Part shown: positions 1 to 8,195 of the stretch, in pieces | How positions within the stretch are numbered: the stretch's first letter is position 1 | How the letters are laid out: each line of letters starts with the position of its first letter | Origin: Pseudomonadales bacterium | GTDB lineage: Bacteria > Pseudomonadota > Gammaproteobacteria > Pseudomonadales > Azotimanducaceae | Length of the DNA: 64,000 bases | Assembly: GCA_016779585.1 (NCBI GenBank) | Contig: JADHNI010000003.1 | Location: 20,215-84,214 of the forward strand | Direction: 5' to 3' | Program-made: the position numbers and the translations under genes | Notes under the pieces: model-generated | Database searches by the model: none | Told to the model about the DNA's origin: nothing | The model's input: only the letters and a program-made list of their open reading frames with translations

Positions 1-403
1 GCAGCGACAGGGCCAGAGTCCAGATTCCGTCGACTTCAAGAAACACCACCAGGCCCACCACCGGCATCAACACCACGAGGGGCAAGCCCGCAATCAGCCA
101 GTGGGCAAACACCTTGGCCAGCGTGAACACCACCAGCGATTGTCCGGACAATACTACCTGCTCCAGGCTGCCATCCTCGTAATCGGATCGAAACAGCAGA
201 TCCATGGACATCAGCGTCGCGAGCAATGCCGCTACCCAGACAATTCCCGGCGCCACCAGGCTGAGCTGTTCCGGCGAAGGGCCAATGCCAAGAGGAAACA
301 GACTGATCACAACGGCAAAGAACACCAGGGGGTTCAAGACTTCCGAAGGCTTGCGAATGTGCACCCTTAGATCGCGTGCCACACTGGACAGAAAGAAACT
401 CAT
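1..403 (-). CDS. ccmB: Heme exporter protein CcmB, N-terminal part (runs off the window)
   Basis: CcmB is the membrane subunit of the CcmAB ABC transporter. In cytochrome c maturation this complex powers release of heme-loaded CcmE. The visible ~134 residues begin MSFFLSSVARDL and align by eye with E. coli CcmB: a short cytoplasmic start, then hydrophobic segments, with the conserved 'NPLVFF', 'LFPLGIGP', 'APGIVWVAALL', 'EDGSLEQ' and 'KVFAHWL.GLPL' blocks in order. The ATG overlaps the ccmA stop as ATGA, so the two are translationally coupled. The C-terminal ~85 residues lie beyond the left edge. Confidence 0.93.
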   Translation of the reverse strand, partial: MSFFLSSVARDLRVHIRKPSEVLNPLVFFAVVISLFPLGIGPSPEQLSLVAPGIVWVAALLATLMSMDLLFRSDYEDGSLEQVVLSGQSLVVFTLAKVFAHWLIAGLPLVVLMPVVGLVVFLEVDGIWTLALSL

Positions 404-981
404 CCCAGCGTCACCGAGCTAACGGGCCGGTCTACGGGAACCGGCTGGTGGCTGGACAGGATAATGGCGCCGCCATTATCCAGGTGTTCGCTCATCCGCC
501 CTGTCAAAAACTCCAGGCCCCTGTTGTCGATTGCACTCAGCGGTTCATCCATCACCCAGCAGTGATTCGGGCAAAGCAGGAACTGCGCAAGCGCCACCCG
601 CTTCCGCTGGCCTTCTGAAAGCCGAGAACACGGTACGTCGTCATAACCGTCCAGGCGCAGCGAAGAAAGTGACCGCTGAATATCATCCGGGTTAAGCAAT
701 ACCCCCCTTAATCGCGCCAGCCAGGTCACGTTCTCCCGCACAGTGAGAGAAGCTTTCACGCCCGCGCGATGCCCGAGGTAAAGCGGCGCTTCCTCAAGCT
801 GCCAGTCGATCTCACCCTCGAAGCCGGTGTACAAACCCACCAGGCAACGCAGCAGGGTACTTTTGCCACTGCCATTGGCACCCACCACCTGCAGCAGCTC
901 ACCCGGGGCCACGGCAAAAGACAGAGACGAAAACAACGGTCTCTGGTCGCGGGTGCACGACAGTTCTTTTACCTGAAGCAT
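400..981 (-). CDS. ccmA: Cytochrome c biogenesis ATP-binding protein CcmA
   Basis: This is the ATPase subunit of the CcmAB heme-maturation ABC complex at the inner membrane. The 193-residue protein has Walker A GANGSGKST (34-42), signature LSEGQ (121-125) and Walker B CWVMDEP (141-147). This is a bare nucleotide-binding domain of normal CcmA length. I chose the internal start MLQVKELSC because the in-frame upstream extension (to 1050) has no homology and would run into rdgC. ccmB follows with an ATGA overlap, the usual ccmAB arrangement. Confidence 0.93.
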   Translation of the reverse strand: MLQVKELSCTRDQRPLFSSLSFAVAPGELLQVVGANGSGKSTLLRCLVGLYTGFEGEIDWQLEEAPLYLGHRAGVKASLTVRENVTWLARLRGVLLNPDDIQRSLSSLRLDGYDDVPCSRLSEGQRKRVALAQFLLCPNHCWVMDEPLSAIDNRGLEFLTGRMSEHLDNGGAIILSSHQPVPVDRPVSSVTLG

Positions 982-1039
982 GATGAAAGCCAAAAAGACG
1001 CGATTATAGCAGGCGGGATTCGTGTACAATCGCGCGCCT
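982..1039. promoter_or_regulatory. Divergent ccmA / rdgC intergenic region
   Basis: The gap between the divergent starts is 58 bp. On the minus strand a perfect TATAAT (1008-1003) lies 15 bp downstream of TTGTAC (1029-1024), a possible but short-spaced promoter for ccmA. A 7-bp inverted repeat CGCGATT (999-1005) / AATCGCG (1028-1034) flanks this core and could be an operator. rdgC has no visible Shine-Dalgarno sequence. All of this is inferred from sequence alone. Confidence 0.35.
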
Positions 1040-1930
1040 ATGATTTTCAAGAATGCCCATATCTATCGCCTGACAGAATCTTTCAGCCTGTCGGGAGAAC
1101 AACTCATCGATCTGCTCGGTGAACACGCTTTCACACCCTGTTCCGGCGCACGGCCTTCATCCTTTGGCTGGGTACCCCCGGTCGCGGATGGCGAACTTGT
1201 CCATGAAGTCTCCGGTTGCTTCCTGCTTTGCGCGAAACGTGAAGACAAGGTGGTGCCTTCCAGTGCACTGGCGGACGTCATGGAAGAAAAAATCGCCCGC
1301 CTGGAGTCCATGGAAGATCGGCCGATTCGTGCCAAGGAAAAACAGCGACTCAAGGAAGACGCCCTGGCGGAAATCCTGCCGCGGGCGCTACCTAAATCCA
1401 AGCAGATATATGGCTACATTAATCACGCTGAAGACCTGCTGGTTATAGACACCGCCTCATCGCCGGAAGCAGAAATGTTCCTGACCTGCCTGCGGGAAAC
1501 CCTGGGTTCACTCAAGGTGGTGCCGCCGCAGGTAAAATCCAAACCGACAGACATCTTCACGCACTGGCTGCGCAACCGGAAACTGCCGGACAACTTCTCT
1601 TTCGGTGACCAGTGTGACCTGATGGACCCGGAGGACAACAGCGCGGTCAGCTGTCGCCGCCAGGACCTTAACACCAGCGAGGTCAGGGTCCACCTGGACG
1701 CCGGCAAAATCTGTTCCAGGATTTCCGTCGTCTGGCATGGTGACCTGAAAGTCACGATAGACAAGGACCTGGTCCTACGCCAGCTCAAGGTTATGTCCAG
1801 TGATGACCTGACCGAGGAAGACATTGACCCCATCGCACAACTGGACGCGGCTTTTGTGAACATGTCCCTGGAACTCTCGCGCTTCCTTCCCGAACTGTTC
1901 AGCGCCATGGGCGGCGAGACTCGCGAATAA
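1040..1930 (+). CDS. rdgC: Recombination-associated protein RdgC
   Basis: RdgC is a ring-shaped DNA-binding protein of the nucleoid that restrains RecA-driven recombination. The 296-residue product matches the family along its length: start MIFKNAHIYRL (compare FKNLMVYRL in E. coli), 'AFTPC', 'GWVPP', 'LPRA', the C-terminal 'DAAF..M..EL' and a final 'GGE'. The start is set at the second in-frame ATG because the first (1022) would add six residues absent from the family. It is divergent from ccmA, and an SDR gene begins one base after its stop. Confidence 0.93.
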   Translation: MIFKNAHIYRLTESFSLSGEQLIDLLGEHAFTPCSGARPSSFGWVPPVADGELVHEVSGCFLLCAKREDKVVPSSALADVMEEKIARLESMEDRPIRAKEKQRLKEDALAEILPRALPKSKQIYGYINHAEDLLVIDTASSPEAEMFLTCLRETLGSLKVVPPQVKSKPTDIFTHWLRNRKLPDNFSFGDQCDLMDPEDNSAVSCRRQDLNTSEVRVHLDAGKICSRISVVWHGDLKVTIDKDLVLRQLKVMSSDDLTEEDIDPIAQLDAAFVNMSLELSRFLPELFSAMGGETRE

Positions 1931-1931
1931 G

Positions 1932-2774
1932 ATGCCGGTTACAAGTTTCAACGGGAAGGTAGCGGCGATCACCGGCGCCGGCTCGGGCATGGGCCAGTGG
2001 CTCGCCATCCTTTTATCCAGGGCTGGGTGTCATGTCGCAATCTCCGACGTTAACCAGACGACCCTTGATGAGACGATGAAACTGCTTGATTCATCAGTCA
2101 ATGCAACTTCACATGTCGTTGACGTTGCCGACAGAAGTGCCATGGAAGCCTTCGCGGCTGAGGTCAATGAAAAACATGGCGGCATCAACATGATTTTCAA
2201 CAATGCCGGCGTTTCGGTCACGGGCCTTGCCGAGCAGATGCCCTACGAAGACATCGAGTGGTTGATGAACATTAACTTCTGGGGCGTCATACACGGCTGC
2301 AAGTCGTTCCTGCCGTTCCTGCGGGAAGCTAAAGAAGCTGCCATCGTTAACACATCATCGATCTTCGGTACCATCGCTGTACCCAGCCAGTCCGCCTACA
2401 ATGCCTCAAAGTTTGCAGTGAAAGGTTATACCTTCGCGCTGCGCACCGAACTGGCAGACAGCCACATCGGCGTCAGCTGTGTTCAGCCGGGTGGCGTCAA
2501 AACCAACATCGTCGCATCATCGCGTTTCATTCCGATAGATAACCAATCGGAAACCAAGGAAGAGCTGACGGAAATGTTTGAACGCATGGCGGGCAAAAGC
2601 GCTGAAGAAGCCGCGCAGATCATCCTTGACGGCGTGCTCAGGAACAAAGCACGTATTCTGGTAGGCAAAGATGCGCGAGTTATGGCCTGGGTCGAGAAAT
2701 GGTTTCCAACCGGCTACCTTCGCCTGATGCAGGCGCTGAGAAATCGAAGGCAATTACAGGAGAGTACTAAATGA
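1932..2774 (+). CDS. Short-chain dehydrogenase/reductase
   Basis: This is a classical NAD(P)-dependent SDR of 280 residues. It has the cofactor motif TGAGSGMG (14-21), an Asp at the end of beta-2 (about 39, favouring NAD(H)), NNAG (90-93), a catalytic Ser near 142-143 and YNASK (156-160, Tyr156/Lys160). The C-terminal 'VEKWFPTGYLRLM' tail resembles SDRs acting on lipid-like or steroid-like alcohols, but the substrate cannot be read from sequence. Its stop overlaps the start of the GST gene (ATGA), so SDR and GST are probably made together. Confidence 0.9.
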   Translation: MPVTSFNGKVAAITGAGSGMGQWLAILLSRAGCHVAISDVNQTTLDETMKLLDSSVNATSHVVDVADRSAMEAFAAEVNEKHGGINMIFNNAGVSVTGLAEQMPYEDIEWLMNINFWGVIHGCKSFLPFLREAKEAAIVNTSSIFGTIAVPSQSAYNASKFAVKGYTFALRTELADSHIGVSCVQPGGVKTNIVASSRFIPIDNQSETKEELTEMFERMAGKSAEEAAQIILDGVLRNKARILVGKDARVMAWVEKWFPTGYLRLMQALRNRRQLQESTK

Positions 2775-3430
2775 TCAAAGTCTATGGTGTTCACGGCTCC
2801 CCTTTTGTAAGAAAGGTTTTCATCGCACTCGATATCAAGGGTGTAGCTTACGAAATTGTCCGGCAGATGCCATTTTCGGGCGATGAGGAGTACAAGAAGA
2901 TCAACCCTCTGGCCAAGGTGCCAACCCTGGTTGACGGCGACCTGACCATTGGCGATTCGAAGGTCATCTGCCGGTACATTGACAATGCCTATCCCGACCC
3001 TGCCCTCTACCCGGCAGACGCCGCCGACAAAGCCCGGGCCGACTGGTTCGAGGAACTGGGCGGCACCTATGTGACAGAACTGGCAACAGGCATTTTCTTC
3101 CAGCGGTTCATGCGCCCTTTTGCGTTCAAACAGGAACCGGATGAAAAACTGGTCGCTGACATTATCGACAACAAATTGCCGCCAATCCTGGATTACCTGG
3201 AAGGTGAGATCCCTGCCAATGGTTTTATCTTCGGGGAGTTCACGCTGGCCGACCTCAGTATTGTCAGCCCCTTTATCAATGCCTCTTACGCGAACTACAC
3301 CGTAGACAGCTCAAAGTGGCCTAACCTTGCTGGATTGATTGACCGTGTGAAGGCCATCCCCCAGGTCGCAACCATTCTCGCGAAGGAAGCCGAAACCATG
3401 GGACTGAAAACCAACTCAGCGACGAGCTAG
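2771..3430 (+). CDS. Glutathione S-transferase family protein
   Basis: This is a 219-residue soluble GST. The N-terminal thioredoxin-like domain begins 'YGVHGSPFVRKV', with the Ser/Pro active-site loop, the cis-Pro 'KVPTL' and 'DSKVICRYI' of the glutathione site. An all-helical domain follows, with 'FTLADLSIVSP'. It is translationally coupled to the upstream SDR. Its last 15 bases overlap the tail of the convergent sulfatase gene. Such GSTs often serve catabolic conjugation or isomerisation steps. That fits the neighbouring sulfatases, acyl-CoA enzymes and FAH gene, but the substrate is unknown. Confidence 0.88.
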   Translation: MIKVYGVHGSPFVRKVFIALDIKGVAYEIVRQMPFSGDEEYKKINPLAKVPTLVDGDLTIGDSKVICRYIDNAYPDPALYPADAADKARADWFEELGGTYVTELATGIFFQRFMRPFAFKQEPDEKLVADIIDNKLPPILDYLEGEIPANGFIFGEFTLADLSIVSPFINASYANYTVDSSKWPNLAGLIDRVKAIPQVATILAKEAETMGLKTNSATS

Positions 3431-5185
3431 CGCGTAGGTCACAAACGGGATCAGCAACAACACCATCAGGATAAAGACCAGAATACCGGGGCCAATTCGG
3501 TCCCGCGCCATATTGATCACAAGCTGCAACTGCTGGTTGTATCCCTGCGGAATGGGTAACACCTTGTTTTCACGTTCGTACTTTGCGTAGGCTTCCCGCA
3601 TGGCCTGGAATCGCTCCGGCATCTCGCCGCTCAGGTCATTGACTTCGCCCGGGTCGCTAACAATATTGTAAAGTCGCCACTGACCATCACCCAGAGGTGC
3701 CAGGTTTCTGACAATCTTGTAATCCCCCTGGAACAGGGCCGCATGACCCGTCAGTTCGTATCCAACAGATTCATCTTCACCATAAACACGGTCTGTTTCG
3801 CCTCGCAGCAACGGACCCAGGTCTTTCCCCGTGATGGGCAATACCGGTTTACCCGCATAACGGCCCGCCGGCGGCGCAACATCAGCAAACGCCAGGATCG
3901 TCGCAGCAATATCTGTTGCCCAGGCAAACGCTGCGCTCTGGCGAGGCACATTGGCCAGAGGTTGCCCTGCGATAATCAGGGGAACTCTCATGCCACCCTC
4001 GCCTGCGTAAAACTTATAGTAGGCCAGCGGGCTGACGGCAGCGCTGGTAAAGCCCGGATTAATGGTGTTGTAGCTTCCCTTAAGCCCCAGTGTTTCATAA
4101 TCTGTACGATAACCAAGACGCCCGGTCACACTTCGGCTGGCAAAACTATCGGGATCATGTGCGCCACTGCCTTCTGCACCATTATCCGACGTGAAAACAA
4201 AGATGGTGTTCTCAAGCACACCCTGGGCATCCAGGTATTCGACCAGCCGCCCGATGTTTGCATCCATCGCTTCAATCATCGCCGCATAAACGGCCATGCG
4301 CTTGGATTCATAGCGCTGCCGGTCCTCGGACAGCGCTTCCCAGTCCTGGGTCGACGCCATCCTCGTCATGGGTACACTTTCAGGCAACATACCTGCGCCT
4401 ATTGCGCCTTCGAGTCGACGGGCACGAAGCTCATCCCAGCCGGCGTCATAAACACCCATGTACTTAACGATATATTCCTGTGGCGCCTGAACAGGTATAT
4501 GTACGGCCTGGAACGGCACGTAGGCAAAAAATGGCTTACCGTCCTCGAGATTACTGCCGATGAACTCAATCATCTTATCGATGAGGAACCGCGATGAGTA
4601 AAAGTCCTCCGGCAGGTTGTAGGGCTCACCATCGGCATACCAGTTCGCATCATCGTAAATGGGTAGATAGGAACGCTGCTCCCAGTTGTCCGCACCCGAA
4701 TCCATTAATGCGACAGTGCGTTCGAAGCCACGCTGGCTTGGAAGTTTTCCAGGAGTTGCGCCAAGGTGCCACTTACCAGTCATATAGGTGTGATAGCCAG
4801 CGCCTTCCAGTATCGTGGCAATCGTCACGACGTTATCGCCCAGCACACCCTGGTAGTTGTCATGCACAGTCTGTTCCGGCGCCAGCATTTCAGGAATATT
4901 CGGCACACCGGCAAGATGGCTGCTGACACCGGTGAGCAGCATGGCCCTGGACGGCGCGCAATTCGCGGCTGTGTGAAAATTCGTAAAACGGATGCCTGCT
5001 TCGGCGAGCGCTGACAGTGTTGGTGTATGAACTTCACTGCCGTAAGGCGCGATATCGGTATAACCCAGGTCGTCAGCCAGCAGAAACACAATATTGGGAC
5101 GCGAGTTTTCTGCCGCCACCGAGGCCTGCCCCAGAGACAGGAGAGCCAGGAAGAAAAACGTTTTCACAGAACCCATCGGTGTCAT
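3416..5185 (-). CDS. Arylsulfatase-type sulfatase, exported
   Basis: This is a type I formylglycine sulfatase (alkaline phosphatase superfamily) hydrolysing sulfate esters. An N-terminal signal peptide (to about Ala25) precedes 'NIVFLLADDLG', which carries metal-binding Asp38-Asp39, and then the maturation motif C76-A-P-S-R80. 'GKWHLG' and 'TSDNG' complete the core. A hydrophobic segment at the extreme C-terminus (ILVFILMVLLLIPFVTYAL) would anchor it in the inner membrane. The start at 5185 lies just past the stop of the upstream membrane-protein gene, and a second ATG lies three codons on. No formylglycine-generating enzyme is recognisable in the window. Confidence 0.9.
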   Translation of the reverse strand: MTPMGSVKTFFFLALLSLGQASVAAENSRPNIVFLLADDLGYTDIAPYGSEVHTPTLSALAEAGIRFTNFHTAANCAPSRAMLLTGVSSHLAGVPNIPEMLAPEQTVHDNYQGVLGDNVVTIATILEGAGYHTYMTGKWHLGATPGKLPSQRGFERTVALMDSGADNWEQRSYLPIYDDANWYADGEPYNLPEDFYSSRFLIDKMIEFIGSNLEDGKPFFAYVPFQAVHIPVQAPQEYIVKYMGVYDAGWDELRARRLEGAIGAGMLPESVPMTRMASTQDWEALSEDRQRYESKRMAVYAAMIEAMDANIGRLVEYLDAQGVLENTIFVFTSDNGAEGSGAHDPDSFASRSVTGRLGYRTDYETLGLKGSYNTINPGFTSAAVSPLAYYKFYAGEGGMRVPLIIAGQPLANVPRQSAAFAWATDIAATILAFADVAPPAGRYAGKPVLPITGKDLGPLLRGETDRVYGEDESVGYELTGHAALFQGDYKIVRNLAPLGDGQWRLYNIVSDPGEVNDLSGEMPERFQAMREAYAKYERENKVLPIPQGYNQQLQLVINMARDRIGPGILVFILMVLLLIPFVTYALARR

Positions 5186-5186
5186 T

Positions 5187-5576
5187 TCATGACCCTTTTG
5201 GCAGAACCCTGGACGCAGCAAGCAGTAACAGCGCTACCACCACTTCAAATACGATGAGGCCGATCGCAAAGGAAGCGCCATGCACGACCCAGGCGATGAG
5301 CCTTCCAGTTGCGGCTATCGAGAGGAGCATCACAGGTGGGTAATACCAGGTTCGGTTTCCAGTCACCAGGGCCGCAAAAATACTGAGACCCGCGACCAGG
5401 AAGAAGCCTGCCAGATCGCCGATCTGGCTGCTCAGGCCAAGTCCCGTTTCCAGGGTTAATCCCAGTTGTGGTGCGACTCCGGCTGGATCAACCAGCCACC
5501 TCAGCCCCATGGATATAAACAGCAAACCGGGAAGGGCGACAATAACTGTCAAAACACGTTTTCCCCATAGATACAT
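5187..5576 (-). CDS. Small four-helix membrane protein, DUF4345-like
   Basis: This 129-residue hydrophobic protein has about four predicted transmembrane segments and a 'GDLAGFFLVAGL' block typical of small DUF4345/DoxX-like membrane proteins of unknown function. 'TWYYPPVMLLSIAATGRLIAW' forms the third helix region. It lies directly upstream of the membrane-anchored sulfatase, one base separating its stop from that start, so the two are almost certainly co-transcribed. Family assignment is by pattern only. Confidence 0.6.
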   Translation of the reverse strand: MYLWGKRVLTVIVALPGLLFISMGLRWLVDPAGVAPQLGLTLETGLGLSSQIGDLAGFFLVAGLSIFAALVTGNRTWYYPPVMLLSIAATGRLIAWVVHGASFAIGLIVFEVVVALLLLAASRVLPKGS

Positions 5577-5772
5577 TATTTCCTCCTGTTCTCAGCGAGC
5601 CTGCAAACCGGCTCTGGTCTTCCGCGGTCTGGCGCAGTCCATTTTCATCAATGTACCGATTAACAGGGTCCGGGTTTGCTCATTTGTGGTTTCTCTCTTT
5701 CTTCAACATTCAATGTACTTGTTTAATTTAATGTGATCAATTATTTTGCCTTCAGACTCAGGAGATCTGTCC
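5577..5772. promoter_or_regulatory. Divergent intergenic region with repeated TCAATGTAC
   Basis: This 196-bp gap separates the divergent sulfatase operon and EF-hand gene. The 9-mer TCAATGTAC occurs twice in direct orientation, about 60 bp apart (near 5649 and 5710). An AT-rich stretch (5715-5745) and a good Shine-Dalgarno sequence (CAGGAGA) precede the EF-hand start. The repeat may be a regulator site or chance; no clear -35/-10 pair was found. Confidence 0.3.
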
Positions 5773-6087
5773 ATGACTCATTCAAAACACCACTGGCGCA
5801 AGTATCTGGCCACCGCCGTGCTGCTAGCGACTTCGTCATCTTTGCTGGCCCAGGAAGCTGACGTGCTGACGATCGTTAAAACCAATTTCGAGGCGGCCGA
5901 TGCTGACGGTAACGGAAGCCTGGATTCAATCGAGTTTCCATCACTGATTAATGCCAATGCCGAAAACCAGATTGGTCGCGCAGCGATGGTGAAACGCTTC
6001 GGTGCCTACGACAGGGCATTTAGCACAGCTGACAGGGATGGAGACGGAAAAGTCGCCTGGTCTGAAATACTGGCCGCCCGGGAATAG
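5773..6087 (+). CDS. Secreted EF-hand protein
   Basis: This 104-residue protein has a signal peptide (MTHSKHHWRKYLATAVLLATSS, cleavage likely near LLAQ) and two EF-hand calcium loops, DADGNGSLDSIEF and DRDGDGKVAWSEI, both with intact D-x-D-x-[DN]-G spacing. Small periplasmic EF-hand proteins like this are common in marine gammaproteobacteria and their role is mostly unknown. I chose the start after the AGGAGA ribosome site rather than the upstream in-frame ATG. It is followed after six bases by a GST-like gene. Confidence 0.82.
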   Translation: MTHSKHHWRKYLATAVLLATSSSLLAQEADVLTIVKTNFEAADADGNGSLDSIEFPSLINANAENQIGRAAMVKRFGAYDRAFSTADRDGDGKVAWSEILAARE

Positions 6088-6093
6088 CTGGCA

Positions 6094-6879
6094 GTGATGA
6101 TCAGGATATTTTCCTACCTGCCAAATCCAAGAGTATGGAAAGCCCTGATCGCAGCGGAACTCTGCGGCGTTGACGTCGAGGTCATAGGCGACAAACCAGG
6201 AGCCCTGGCTTCCTGGCTCTGGGATTTCGATGCAAGACCGCTCGAAGAACACGAACGGACAGAGGATAGCCCATTCGCAAGGACCAGCCGGCGGGGCTTC
6301 AGCGGCACCCTCTACAAGACTGACGAGTTCATAAAAGCCCAGCCATTTGGCACCGTGCCGGCAGCATTCAGCAGTGACGGTTCCATTGGCATCTTCGAAT
6401 CCAACAGCATCCTGCGCGCTGTTGTTCGAGCTTCTGATACTGATCATGGCCTGTACGGCAGGGAACATTTTGTAGCCTCGCGAATCGACAGCTTCCTCGA
6501 CGCCACACTGGTATTTGCACGCGAGGCCCAGGTTTACCTGCTGGCTGCTGCAGAGATGACTGATGAAACTTATGTTCGTATGTCGGCTGCTTTCGAGTTT
6601 TACCTGAACGGTATCGAACAGGCTCTTTCAGAAAACAGCCATATTGCCTGCGATGAACTGACGATCGCGGATATCGCCCTCAGCTGTGATGTTGCCCAGT
6701 TCCTGCGCGAGAGATTGATGGCTGACCGCCTCGCGAAGAATGATTTCGAGCCCATCAGCCGCAATTTGGAAACTGACTACCCGCGGGTCACTGGATATCT
6801 AAGAAGGCTCGCAGGCAGCCCGGTTTTTAAGAAGTATCTAGCAGAGACCATCGCCCAGACACTGCCCGAAGGGCCTTAA
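6094..6879 (+). CDS. GST-like protein, N-terminal thioredoxin fold with insertion
   Basis: This 261-residue protein starts 'RIFSYLPNPRVWKALIAAELCGVDVE', ends the thioredoxin-like half with 'QPFGTVPAAF' and 'GIFESNSILRAVV', and continues with an all-helical C-terminal half ('ELTIADIALSCDVAQFL'). Between the first helix and the cis-Pro there is an extra ~30-residue stretch. The pattern is like GST/EF1B-gamma-like proteins, with Asn-Pro in place of the usual catalytic Ser/Cys. Function is unknown. Two adjacent ATGs (6094, 6097) could start it. It lies between the EF-hand gene and an enoyl-CoA hydratase on the same strand. Confidence 0.72.
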   Translation: MMIRIFSYLPNPRVWKALIAAELCGVDVEVIGDKPGALASWLWDFDARPLEEHERTEDSPFARTSRRGFSGTLYKTDEFIKAQPFGTVPAAFSSDGSIGIFESNSILRAVVRASDTDHGLYGREHFVASRIDSFLDATLVFAREAQVYLLAAAEMTDETYVRMSAAFEFYLNGIEQALSENSHIACDELTIADIALSCDVAQFLRERLMADRLAKNDFEPISRNLETDYPRVTGYLRRLAGSPVFKKYLAETIAQTLPEGP

Positions 6880-6888
6880 GGAGGACAC

Positions 6889-7677
6889 ATGTCTGATCCC
6901 TATCTTTACTCCGTCACCAACCACGTGGCGACCTTCAGTATCAACGATGCGCCCTGGAACCTGTTGAGCGTTGAGTATGTTGATCAACTCGAAACACAGC
7001 TTCCGGAGGTGCTGGCGGACGACTCTATCCGTGCCATGGTCTTTACCGGGGAAGGCCTGGATCATTTTTCTGCCGGCATGAACCTCAAACAGATCCCCGA
7101 AGGCATCAAGAAAGCCGGTAGCCCCGAAGCCTTTTTTGGCCAGCGCCATCGAGTCCTGGACATGATTGAAAACGGCGGCACACCAGCAATCGCAACCCTG
7201 TTTGGTTACTGCCTTGGCGGTGGGCTGGAGCTGCCGCTGGCCTGTCATTTCAGGCTCGCGGCTGACAAAGGTGCAAAGATCGGTTTGCCTGAAATGGACC
7301 TGGGCAGCGTTCCTGCATGGGGCGGTTCCGCTCGATTGCCACGAGCGGTTGGTCGCACTTATGCGCTCGACATGATACTGCGAGGACGCAGCATAGATGG
7401 TGCAGAGGCCCACAGGATTGGCCTCGTCACAGAACTGGTACCTGTGGAAGGTCTCAAGGAACGTGCCCAGGCACTGGGTGAGCAACTCGCGTCCCAGCCT
7501 CGCCAGGCCGTGAGATCCATGCTCGAGGTTATCGTCGGACACGAAACCAAAACCCTGGAAGAATCCATGGCCGATGAAAGAGCTGCAGTTGCGGCGAATC
7601 GTGGAACACCAGATTCCATGGAGGGCATGCGCGCCTTCATGGAGAAACGAAAGCCGGTGTTTAACCAGGGCTCCTAA
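6889..7677 (+). CDS. Enoyl-CoA hydratase/isomerase family protein
   Basis: This 262-residue crotonase-fold protein has the oxyanion-hole blocks 'HFSAGMNLKQI' and 'YCLGGGLELPLACHFRLA', and 'IGLPEMDLGSVPAWGGSARLPR'. In classical hydratases two Glu are catalytic. Here 'LPEMDLG' keeps a Glu, while the other position sits in 'GGGLELPL', so hydratase activity is possible but the family also includes isomerases and hydrolases. A very strong AAGGAGG lies seven bases before the ATG. It probably acts on an acyl-CoA released by the neighbouring catabolic genes. Confidence 0.87.
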   Translation: MSDPYLYSVTNHVATFSINDAPWNLLSVEYVDQLETQLPEVLADDSIRAMVFTGEGLDHFSAGMNLKQIPEGIKKAGSPEAFFGQRHRVLDMIENGGTPAIATLFGYCLGGGLELPLACHFRLAADKGAKIGLPEMDLGSVPAWGGSARLPRAVGRTYALDMILRGRSIDGAEAHRIGLVTELVPVEGLKERAQALGEQLASQPRQAVRSMLEVIVGHETKTLEESMADERAAVAANRGTPDSMEGMRAFMEKRKPVFNQGS

Positions 7678-7754
7678 ACCCGGGAGCTGCTATTTTAATG
7701 ATAGCCATTAGCTCATAATCTATTTCCAAAAAAAAAACAAGGTCGGAGAACCAG

Positions 7755-8195
7755 ATGAAAGTCGTTAACAAGGTGGTGCCCAATGAGGAGCAACTGAAAG
7801 GATTTCTGGAGTCCAGTCATGATGGCCCCATCTACATGCTAAATCTGCTGAAGTACAAGGAAAAAGCCGAGTACGAGGATGGCAGGGAAACTCAACTTAC
7901 CGGCGCTGAGGCTTACGCGATCTATGGCGCAGAAGTTGTTGGACACCTTGCGAAAGTTGGTGGTGCTCCAATGTTCTCAGCGAAAGTTGAACGCCTCATG
8001 CTGGGAGAAGTAGAAGAACTCTGGGACTCTGCCGCCATCGCTATGTATCCGAACCGCAAGGCAATGATGGACATGATGAGCTCACCGGACTACCAGGCCT
8101 CTGCAGTGCACCGCGCAGCAGGGTTGGCGGGCCAGCTCAACATTGAGCTTGTTGAACCCATGGGCGCCTGGCTCATGCAACAGGAGTCAAAGTAG
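7755..8195 (+). CDS. DUF1330 family protein
   Basis: This 146-residue dimeric alpha/beta-barrel (ferredoxin-like) protein has the DUF1330 pattern: 'GPIYMLNLLKY' near the start, 'YGAEV' with a conserved Tyr, 'WDSAAIAMYPNRKAMMDMMSSPDYQ' and a final strand 'LNIELVEP'. Members are uncharacterised or linked to small-molecule degradation. The stop codon shares one base with the GTG start of the following sulfatase (TAGTG), so the pair is co-translated. Upstream lies a short AT-rich gap with a weak GCTAT/ATAGC hairpin near 7692. Confidence 0.8.
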   Translation: MKVVNKVVPNEEQLKGFLESSHDGPIYMLNLLKYKEKAEYEDGRETQLTGAEAYAIYGAEVVGHLAKVGGAPMFSAKVERLMLGEVEELWDSAAIAMYPNRKAMMDMMSSPDYQASAVHRAAGLAGQLNIELVEPMGAWLMQQESK

